Source: Clostridia bacterium (GTDB lineage: Bacteria; Bacillota; Clostridia; Oscillospirales; QAMX01). From it: a DNA stretch of 12,510 bases. Location of the stretch: positions 1-12,510 of the forward strand of contig JAFYNU010000260.1 of the NCBI GenBank assembly GCA_017547975.1, read 5' to 3'. Below the pieces are notes generated by a model, which saw only the letters and a program-made list of their open reading frames with translations, did no database searches and was not told the origin of the DNA. Position 1 is the first letter of the stretch; each line of letters begins with the position of its first letter. The translations under genes and the position numbers were made by a program. This document shows, piece by piece, positions 6,964 to 12,510 of the stretch.

Positions 6964-8010
6964 TTAGTTGTGGAAAAATGCGTATTTTTCCATGGCGTCC
7001 ATCAGGGCCTTCACGTTTTCCATGGGCACCCCGGGGTAAAGGCCGTAGATCATGGCAAGGCCCCCCTTCGGGGTGGAAATCCTGGAAACCTCTTCGTAGA
7101 TCAGCCGATCCACCTCCGCGGGGGTACCGTAGGGGGTAATCAGCTGTCGGTCGATATCCAGATCCACGCAGAGCTTTCCCTTGAATCGGTCTGCAATCCA
7201 GTCGATACCGTTCACCAGGTCCTGGAGGTTGATGACCTCCGCGCCGCTGTCCACAATGTCGTCCACCAGATCCCGGATATCCCCATCGGAATGCATGTGA
7301 ATGGGGATTCCTGCCTCCTTGGCGGGGGCCATGAGGGTCTGGTAGGCGGGTTTGATGTATTTCCGGAACATGTCCGGGGGAATCATGGGTCCCACCTGCA
7401 TCCCCAGGTCCTCCGGGTAGGCCATGGTGGAACAGCCCGCATCCACAAACTGCCGCACCAGGGCCAGATTGAACTGGGTCAGCCCGTCGATCAGCTCATC
7501 CAGCAGGGGTTCCTCGTCCACCATGTCGAACAGCAGGTTTTCGTACCCCCGCAGGTCGGAAAGCTGCAGGAAGGTGTGGCCATGCCGCAGGCTTCCCCCA
7601 AAACTGCCCCCCGCCGCCTTGGCGGCGGCCCATTCCGACTGGGCTTTTGCCAGGTCCCGCCAGTAAAGCCCGTCGGTTTTGGCGGGATCAGGGAAGTGCC
7701 AGCTGGTATTGAAGGCCGACCAATCCGCCAGGGGATGGCCCTGGACGGTGCCGGTGATGCCGTCGTCGGTGGTGACCCAGGTGCAGCCCATGGGGTCGGT
7801 GTAGGGTTCCTCCCGCCGGGCAACCAGGGGAATTTCCGGTTCCCAATCGGGGGCGGGCCGGACAAAGTCCGGGAAAAGAAGCTTGTGGCTTTCCATCATG
7901 TCCCACAGGAATTCCTTGGGGTAATGGTGCCAGCAGGCGGCATTGATGGCAAAGCGCATGGGAATGTAGTCGGGTTTTTCAAAGCGAATGGCACGGGTGA
8001 AATTGTCCAT
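6964..8010 (-). CDS. Uroporphyrinogen decarboxylase (URO-D) superfamily protein, methyltransferase-like
   Basis: A 348-residue TIM-barrel protein. NFTRAIRFEKPDYIPMRF (3-20) is the typical opening of the MtaA/CmuA/URO-D superfamily. AYPEDLGMQVGPMIPPDMFRKYIKP (197-221) and IPIHMHSDGDIRDLVDDIVDSG (235-256), with VINLQD (259-264), match its later conserved strands. HMHSDGD sits where corrinoid methyltransferases have a metal-binding HxC-type motif, and no cysteine is present there. The arginine-rich RQAGR motif of heme-pathway decarboxylases is missing, so heme synthesis is unlikely. ATG at 8010 follows GGAGGCAAAT, overlapped by the TAA of the rhamnosidase gene. Lying between a rhamnosidase and a nucleoside-hydrolase-like gene, it probably acts on a sugar or aglycone modification such as a methyl or carboxyl group. 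That role is inference; superfamily assignment is firm. Confidence 0.85.
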   Translation of the reverse strand: MDNFTRAIRFEKPDYIPMRFAINAACWHHYPKEFLWDMMESHKLLFPDFVRPAPDWEPEIPLVARREEPYTDPMGCTWVTTDDGITGTVQGHPLADWSAFNTSWHFPDPAKTDGLYWRDLAKAQSEWAAAKAAGGSFGGSLRHGHTFLQLSDLRGYENLLFDMVDEEPLLDELIDGLTQFNLALVRQFVDAGCSTMAYPEDLGMQVGPMIPPDMFRKYIKPAYQTLMAPAKEAGIPIHMHSDGDIRDLVDDIVDSGAEVINLQDLVNGIDWIADRFKGKLCVDLDIDRQLITPYGTPAEVDRLIYEEVSRISTPKGGLAMIYGLYPGVPMENVKALMDAMEKYAFFHN

Positions 8011-8020
8011 ATTTGCCTCC

Positions 8021-9971
8021 TTAGACGGTCAGGGTCTCCCCAGGAATCAGGGGGTATTCGACACCCTTCCAAACCAGGGTACCCCCGGCCTTGTCGGTTT
8101 TCACCCGAAGAGATTTCTCATCGAGTTCCACCGTCACGCTACCGCCGTTCACCGGCACACTGCCGGAAATTTCGGTAAGGCCTCCCAGGTTCGGTTCCAC
8201 CCGGAAGGTTGCATATCCCGGGCTTGTGGCGTAGACCCCCAGGTAGTAGCGGCCGTAGAGATAGATGGGTCCGGCACCCCAGGCGTGGCAGAGGGACTTC
8301 ATATATTTGCCCCCGTACATGGCGTAGTGATCGGCCCCCGACAGGGTGGGATCGTATTCCTCCCACACGGTGGTGGCTCCAAGCCCGATCATGCCGCCCC
8401 AGTAGGAGCGGAGCATATCCTCCACCGCCGAAAGCTCCCCAAGCTTCGCCAGGGCATCCAGCTCGTAGCCCTCGAAATAGGGGGTGGTGATTTTTGTGAT
8501 TCTGTCGTTTTTCAGCACCTTTTGGAGGATCAGATTTGTCTGGTGCTCGCTTGCAACGTCGTAAAGAATGGCAAAAATATTGGCATGGCGGGTGACGTGG
8601 TTGTTGCCGGTGACGTAACTGTCGATATAGGCACCAAGCTCTTCCTTCCAATAGTATTGGTCCACCCGGGCGTGGAGTTCCCGGCTCTTTTGGAGGTAGC
8701 CTTCCCCGTCCAGCCCCAATGCCACCGAAAGGTTGGCCATGGCCTTGTAGGCGGCAATCAGCAGCATCTGCTCGGCCGCCACCGGCCCCACCTTTTCGAT
8801 TTCCGACCAGTCGACGAAGGTCCAGTCCCCGTCCCGCCCTTCCACAAAACCGTCGGCGTTGATGCGGCTTTCGCAAAAGGCCAAAAGGCTCTTGGCCAGG
8901 GGGAAGATCCGGCGGATGAATGCCCCGTCGGCGTAGGTCTCGTAATGTTCCGAAAGGCCGATGATCCAAAGGAAGCTGTAGTCCAGAATGGTGTTGGGGT
9001 GCTGGTTGATGGGTTCCTTGCCCACCAGCCCCAGGAAGGTGCGCTGTTCGATGGCCTTATCAAAGAAGCTGTAGCGGTTGATCCGGGCGCTCTGGTAGGC
9101 ATCCCCCGACCAGACCCACCGGTCCCGCTTGATGCCGTCCAGGAAGCCCTCCCGGCAGTTCAGGTGGAAGGTGTAGGCCGAAACCTCCCGAATTTTTTCG
9201 AAAAGGGGCTCGTTGCAGGCAAAGGTACCCTGCATGGTCAGGGGCAAATATTCATATTCCGCCGTGACGGCCACCCCCTCCGGTGCCGGAGTCAGGTGAA
9301 TGAATCGGAAGGCCCGTTGGATCAGCCGGTAGCTTGCCTCCCCGGAAACCCTGTCGATGACCACCGTGTGGTCGGTATCCAGGGCTTCCTCCCGGCTTTC
9401 GCCATAGAAAACGCCCATGTCCTTCCCGTCGGCCCCGGCAATATCCAGATAGCCAAACAGTTCGGTGCCAAAATCGAAGAGAAATGCCATCCCCCACCCG
9501 CTCGCTTGCCACGGGGTACCTGGTTTCGTAGGCAAAGGGGAAGACCTCGGGATTCTTTTCGGGACTGTCAAAATGGGGATCCCACCCGGCGGGCTCCAGC
9601 CCCCCGGCAAAATGGTTGACTCCCCAGCTTTCGTCGCTTTGGCAAACGTCGCTTTCCACAAAAATGGCAGGCAGTCCCCCGTAGTTTGCCACGTGGGCCT
9701 CCGCCACGTGCTCCCCGGGACCCAAAACCACCCTTTCCCCGGAGGCATAGATGGTGCCGTCCACCGTAATATCCCCCAGGCCGTTGATGTGGCACACCAG
9801 GTAACCCCCGTCGCAGGCGAAGCGCTTATAAAACTTCACGTTTACGTAGGGGGTGGAAACCGGCCAGCAGGCGGGCCGGGTGTAGTTCCGCTCGGTGCGC
9901 CGGAAGTGCAGATTGGCCAGATGATGCAATTCATAGTCGCCGTAATACCAGATCCAGTAACTCTTACCCAT
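8021..9971 (-). pseudogene. GH78-type alpha-L-rhamnosidase, reading frame broken by one base
   Basis: Removing one base at 9491-9495 gives a continuous 649-residue protein. The N-terminal part is a beta-rich domain starting MGKSYWIWYYGDYE with SYGDITVDG-like strands (HINGLGDITVDG 61-72), as in GH78. The (alpha/alpha)6 catalytic part includes FDFGTELFGYLDIAG (165-179), LDGIKRDRWVWSGDAYQ (277-293), GRDGDWTFVDWSE (378-390) and a C-terminal GH78 beta domain (GPIYLYGRYYLGV). As written, the 5' half (start 9971) leaves frame after about residue 160 and stops at 9252; the 3' half is open from 9748, with a possible restart ATG at 9490. Both halves keep clear family similarity, so the break is recent or is a sequencing error. 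ATG at 9971 has AAAGGAG seven to eight bases upstream and no signal peptide. It is the first gene of unit 2; the next gene starts 10 bases after its stop. Confidence 0.85.
9491..9495 (-). other. One-base frameshift site in a G5 run (rhamnosidase gene)
   Basis: On the minus strand the sequence reads GTGGGGGATGG. With four G instead of five, the frame joins ...YPVASERVG to MAFLFDFGTELF without loss. An added base in a homopolymer is the simplest explanation. The run is short for a phase-variation tract. Confidence 0.8.
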
Positions 9972-10004
9972 GGTGATGCTCCTTTGACGTTGATTCTTGC
10001 CTGT

Positions 10005-10033
10005 ATTATAGCCGAAAATACGATTCAGCGCAA
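10005..10033 (-). promoter_or_regulatory. Promoter of the rhamnosidase-UroD-nucleoside hydrolase unit
   Basis: On the minus strand a perfect TATAAT (10010-10005) lies 17 bases after TTGCGC (10033-10028), which keeps only the TTG of the -35 consensus. The start of transcription would be near 9998, leaving about 27 bases of leader before ATG 9971. The weak -35 may mean an activator is needed. Confidence 0.7.
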
Positions 10034-10101
10034 TCCCCATTTTTCCCTTCAGCACCCGCACCAAAGCCTCCCCTCGTGTAATATGAAAAGAAATAACAAA
10101 A

Positions 10102-10125
10102 GAAGGCCGCCCGCAGGCGGCCTTC
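10102..10125 (-). terminator. Rho-independent terminator of the 584-residue-protein gene
   Basis: A perfect 10-bp GC-rich stem (GAAGGCCGCC with GGCGGCCTTC, four-base loop) is followed on the minus strand by TTTTGTTATTTCTTTTC. It lies 25 bases after the stop at 10151 and isolates this gene from unit 2. Confidence 0.9.
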
Positions 10126-10150
10126 CAGGCGTTTCAATTGTCTGTCCCGA

Positions 10151-11905
10151 TTACTCCACCACTTCAAAGAAGGTGTATCGTCCCGGCCAGGCGGGAAGCT
10201 CGAAGGCGTAGTCGGTGGGTTCGTCGATGACGGTGGTGGCATCTCCCATGCAGGCAGGCTTGGGCAGGGTCACACACTCGGTAATCTCCCGGGGCCAGCC
10301 CAGAAGACGGAGGCCCTTGCATTCCCCGCGAACGATGACCCGCACCTTGTCCGCTGTGGGACGGTAGGACTGGATGCCGTAGACGTTGTTGTCGTAGGCA
10401 AAGAGGTTGGCCTTGGGGGTACACCCAAGATATACCCGCTGACCCATGGACAGGTGCTTGTTGATGCCCTGGATTACCTCCAGAGGAAGCTTATAGAGGT
10501 CGGCAAAGTTTTCCGGCAGGTTCAGAATGAAGAAGCGGCCCTTGCCGTAGTTATCCTCGGTCATGACCGGGAACTGGTTTTCCCCGGCAATGAGGGAAAT
10601 ATCCGAATTGGTGGCGTTGGTTTTGTAATTGAGGATTTCAAACATCACGTCCTCGGTTGCCTTGGCAAAGTTCCATGCCATGTAGTTTGCGTGGGCGATC
10701 ATGTATTCCTTGCCCATCACGTGACGGCCGGTAAGCCGCACCGAGGTCAGGTCCTTGATGCCCTTATCGTACATCTTTTTGAAGAAGCCGGTGGTAACCA
10801 CCGCATTGCCGCCCTTGCGGACGTATTCTTCCAGCTTTTCCATAGCATCGGGGGCGTGGGCGGTGGATTCGGTGAAGAGCACCACCGGGGCGTCGGTCTG
10901 CATTTCCGGATGGGGTTCGATGGCGGCGCCGCACATGCCCAGGTAGTTGTAGGCCTGGTCTTCTCCGTCTCCGTCGTAGGGTTCCCATGCGGAAACACCG
11001 ATGGGGTTGCCCAGTCTGCCCACGATGTGGTCCACCATCTTCAGCTCGTTGCCCAGGGCGGGCAGGGCATTGGAGCCCACCATGCTGGAGAAGTTGAAGA
11101 GCATCAATTCGGGGGCCTTGGCAAACAGGGTCAGGTCGGCCTGTTCCAGATAGACGTTCAGGTTATCCGACGAGCCGCCCAGGTCGATCCAGCCGCCGCC
11201 GTTGCGGCCCGGGGCGGTATTTTCCAGAAGTCTGACCAGGGAATAGGATTCGTAGCGCTGGAGATGCTGGGGGGAATACTTGGGGTCCCGGGTTTCGGTG
11301 CCGGTGTAGACCATGTCGAAAATGTCCTTCTGCTTGCCGGGATTGTAGCCGGTTTCCTGGAAGGATTCGTACCAGTTGGGGTACTTGATGATGAAATTCA
11401 TCTTGGGGTTGATTTCCCGGGCCAGGTCTACGATTTCGTGGGAGAAATCCTCCATCAGCTTCAGACGGTAGTCCATCCAGCTCATTTTGCCCTTGGCTTC
11501 GATGCACATTTCGCACCGGCAGGCGGTGAAGAAGAAGTCGTCCAGAATGATCTCGTCAAACACCCCCGCAAGCTCGGTGACGATGCGGCGGTATTCCTTC
11601 CGGTGGTCGGGATCGGTGTAGCAGAAGGTGTCGTAGAAGGAGGGCTTGCGGATGCCGTTGACGTTCTGGGTGGAGGTGATACCGCCGGAGGTTTCGATGC
11701 CGTTGGCTTCGAAAATGGCTTTCACTTCCCGGAGGCGCTGGGGAGCAATATCCACCTTGCCCCGGTGGTTTTCAATGTAGACCTTTTTCAGGGGGATGTA
11801 GGCCTTGTAGAAGTCGATGTCCTGTTGAATCTTGGCATCATCGGCGTGGGCCAGGTAGTAGGCGTAGACGTATGCGGCGATTTGGAAATTTTTGTAGGAA
11901 TCCAT
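10151..11905 (-). CDS. Putative glycoside-hydrolase-like protein with CxCxxC cluster and GATase-like domain
   Basis: A 584-residue cytoplasmic protein that I cannot assign to a named family. Residues 1-300 look like a TIM barrel: repeated strand-helix pattern, FDEIILDDFFF (116-126) ending in two aspartates, then CRCEMC (129-134), MNFIIKYPNWY (169-179) and DMVYTGTETRD (197-207). The C-x-C-x-x-C spacing equals that of the zinc site in GH42 beta-galactosidases. Residues about 340-380 (APVVLFTES, then EYVRKGGNAVVTTGFF) resemble the class-I-amidotransferase-like trimerisation domain that follows the barrel in GH42. The C-terminus is beta-rich (RYTFFEVVE). ATG at 11905 follows AGGAGG by seven bases. 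It is transcribed alone between its own promoter and terminator, divergent from an XRE regulator. A glycosidase acting on the same glycan is plausible but inferred. Confidence 0.8.
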   Translation of the reverse strand: MDSYKNFQIAAYVYAYYLAHADDAKIQQDIDFYKAYIPLKKVYIENHRGKVDIAPQRLREVKAIFEANGIETSGGITSTQNVNGIRKPSFYDTFCYTDPDHRKEYRRIVTELAGVFDEIILDDFFFTACRCEMCIEAKGKMSWMDYRLKLMEDFSHEIVDLAREINPKMNFIIKYPNWYESFQETGYNPGKQKDIFDMVYTGTETRDPKYSPQHLQRYESYSLVRLLENTAPGRNGGGWIDLGGSSDNLNVYLEQADLTLFAKAPELMLFNFSSMVGSNALPALGNELKMVDHIVGRLGNPIGVSAWEPYDGDGEDQAYNYLGMCGAAIEPHPEMQTDAPVVLFTESTAHAPDAMEKLEEYVRKGGNAVVTTGFFKKMYDKGIKDLTSVRLTGRHVMGKEYMIAHANYMAWNFAKATEDVMFEILNYKTNATNSDISLIAGENQFPVMTEDNYGKGRFFILNLPENFADLYKLPLEVIQGINKHLSMGQRVYLGCTPKANLFAYDNNVYGIQSYRPTADKVRVIVRGECKGLRLLGWPREITECVTLPKPACMGDATTVIDEPTDYAFELPAWPGRYTFFEVVE

Positions 11906-11930
11906 AATGGTGCCTCCTGTTTTTTTCTTT

Positions 11931-11960
11931 AGAATAACACACTATCCTGTGGATTGTCAA
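11931..11960 (-). promoter_or_regulatory. Promoter of the 584-residue-protein gene
   Basis: On the minus strand a perfect TTGACA (11960-11955) is followed after 18 bases by TATTCT (11936-11931, four of six consensus positions). The leader to ATG 11905 would be about 20 bases and contains AGGAGG. Confidence 0.7.
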
Positions 11961-11963
11961 TCC
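11951..11963. promoter_or_regulatory. Candidate operator: inverted repeat over the -35 of the 584-residue-protein gene
   Basis: GGATTG-T-CAATCC is a perfect 6-base inverted repeat around one base, with a further TG/CA pair outside it (11948-11949 with 11965-11966). It covers the -35 hexamer TTGACA. A repressor site is inferred from position only. Confidence 0.35.
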
Positions 11964-11975
11964 CCACGTTTCCCT

Positions 11976-11994
11976 CCGTTGCTTGCGGCAACGG
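11976..11994. promoter_or_regulatory. Candidate operator in the XRE regulator promoter
   Basis: CCGTTGC-TTGCG-GCAACGG is a perfect 7-base inverted repeat whose centre is the regulator's -35 region (11983-11988). A dyad of this size over its own promoter is typical of self-regulating XRE proteins; binding is inferred. Confidence 0.4.
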
Positions 11995-12011
11995 GGAAAA
12001 TGGTATATAAT
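11983..12011 (+). promoter_or_regulatory. Promoter of the XRE-type regulator
   Basis: TATAAT at 12006-12011 lies 17 bases after TTGCGG (11983-11988). The leader carries AAAGGAG (12024-12030), eight bases before ATG 12039. It is divergent from the promoter of the 584-residue-protein gene; the two -35 elements are only about 22 bases apart. Confidence 0.75.
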
Positions 12012-12038
12012 GAAGGAAAGAACAAAGGAGATGAAGCA

Positions 12039-12510
12039 ATGCTTGGCGAAAACATCAGGAATTTGCGCACCGCCCGGGGTATGACCCAGTCGGACCTTGC
12101 CGACCGGCTCCACGTAGTGCGGCAAACCGTATCCAAATGGGAAAAGGGACTTTCGGTACCCGATGCCGATCTTTTATCCCGGTTGGCGGAGGCGCTGGAT
12201 ACCACCGTTTCCACCCTGCTTGGGGAGACCCTTCCCCCGGCGGACACCCCCACCGTGGCGGAGCTTGCCGCCAGGCTGGAGGAATTGAACACCGCCCTGG
12301 CCCGCCGGGCAGAAACCCGACGAAAAGGCTGGCACATCGCCTTTCTGGTGCTTCTGGTCTTCTCTCTTCTCTCCCTGGGCTTCAGCATCTGGAAGTACGG
12401 TTGGCTTACCGGGGTATGGATTACGCCCTGTATTCTGAGTTTGAGAGCCGGCAGGCTCTGGAGACCTATGCTGAACACCCCCTTCATATTGAGGCAAAGG
12501 GTAAGTTTAA
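12039..12510 (+). CDS. XRE-family HTH regulator with C-terminal membrane segment, open at window edge
   Basis: The open frame runs 157 codons to the window edge without a stop. Residues 5-61 are a Cro/CI-type helix-turn-helix: NIRNLRTARGMTQSDLADRL (5-24) and VVRQTVSKWEKGLSVPDADL (26-45), the recognition helix being RQTVSKWE. A short helical linker (73-97) leads to one hydrophobic membrane segment (about 98-118), a common architecture in Clostridia. The start at 12039 is set by AAAGGAG eight bases upstream. From about residue 110-127 onward the other plus frame encodes a Dabb-domain fragment, so the frame's last part is probably not native regulator sequence. It may regulate itself and the divergent 584-residue-protein gene through the dyads between them. 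HTH function is firm; target is inferred. Confidence 0.85.
   Translation, partial: MLGENIRNLRTARGMTQSDLADRLHVVRQTVSKWEKGLSVPDADLLSRLAEALDTTVSTLLGETLPPADTPTVAELAARLEELNTALARRAETRRKGWHIAFLVLLVFSLLSLGFSIWKYGWLTGVWITPCILSLRAGRLWRPMLNTPFILRQRVSL
12368..12510 (+). pseudogene. C-terminal fragment of a Dabb (stress-responsive A/B barrel) protein
   Basis: In the frame minus one relative to the XRE gene, the translation from 12416 reads MDYALYSEFESRQ, then ALETYAEHPLHIEAKGKF. This is the characteristic second half of a Dabb domain (xxALYSEFES-ALxxYxxHPxH). Weaker similarity may reach back to LPGLQHLEV (about 12371-12397). The domain's first half, normally opening with a (V/I)KHIV-type strand, is absent; that space is occupied by the XRE gene in another frame. 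The piece has no start signal and continues past the window edge. It is either a gene remnant left by a deletion or the far side of an assembly junction. Confidence 0.6.

Noticed and set aside
9252..9490. Continuation of the rhamnosidase 5' frame beyond the frameshift as a native C-terminus
   Set aside because: After residue 160 the translation becomes R/G/H-rich with no similarity, while the other frame carries the GH78 sequence over the same bases.
6823..9619. Long plus-strand open frames (6823-8178 and 7988-9619)
   Set aside because: They lie opposite the UroD-like and rhamnosidase genes, show no family motif and have no ribosome binding site or promoter.
10454..11932. A 492-codon plus-strand open frame
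   Set aside because: Antisense to the 584-residue-protein gene, whose own motifs, ribosome binding site, promoter and terminator are clear; the antisense protein is a G/V/F-rich shadow.
12031..12041. ATG at 12031 as the start of the regulator
   Set aside because: It is directly after the ribosome binding site with no spacing and leads into a different, short frame; ATG 12039 gives the HTH domain.
11957..12487. A 176-codon minus-strand open frame at the right end
   Set aside because: It covers the divergent promoter region and the HTH gene in antisense and is R/S-rich without any recognisable domain.
1..12510. CRISPR arrays, tRNA/rRNA genes, insertion sequences, phage or toxin-antitoxin genes
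   Set aside because: No regular repeat-spacer pattern, cloverleaf, rRNA-like stretch, transposase or integrase motif was found by reading both strands.

Overview
The window looks like chromosomal DNA of a GC-rich member of the Bacillota, probably a Clostridia-type gut or anaerobe lineage. Most genes have a strong AAGGAGG-like ribosome binding site 5-9 bases from an ATG. Promoters follow the sigma-A pattern (TTGACT-17-TATACT and similar), and the one clear regulator is a small XRE-type HTH protein of a kind common in that phylum. The species assignment is inference from style only.

Layout, read along the minus strand from right to left. (1) A single-gene unit (11905-10151) encodes a 584-residue protein I cannot place firmly. 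It resembles a TIM-barrel glycosidase with a GH42-like CxCxxC cluster, and it ends in a strong rho-independent terminator. (2) A second unit (9971-5992) carries a GH78-type alpha-L-rhamnosidase gene broken by a one-base frameshift, a uroporphyrinogen-decarboxylase-superfamily protein and a nucleoside-hydrolase-family protein, closed by a hairpin at 5959-5985. (3) A third unit (5769 to beyond base 1) starts from a near-consensus promoter. It carries a GH29-like protein, a GH38 alpha-mannosidase, a GH28-like beta-helix protein and a Gfo/Idh/MocA protein that runs off the left edge. On the plus strand at the right edge, an XRE regulator is divergent to unit 1. Overlapping its 3' end in another frame is the C-terminal part of a Dabb-domain protein, which suggests a deletion, fusion or assembly junction.

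None of the minus-strand enzymes shows a signal peptide, so this looks like cytoplasmic processing of imported oligosaccharides or glycosides. GH78, GH28, GH38 and GH29-like activities together point to a branched plant or pectin-like glycan carrying rhamnose, uronic acid, mannose and perhaps fucose. No transporter, sugar kinase or isomerase is present, so uptake and downstream catabolism must lie elsewhere. The UroD-like and nucleoside-hydrolase-like genes are translationally tied to the rhamnosidase, which is the least explained part of the locus. No tRNA, rRNA, CRISPR array, insertion sequence or phage gene was seen.
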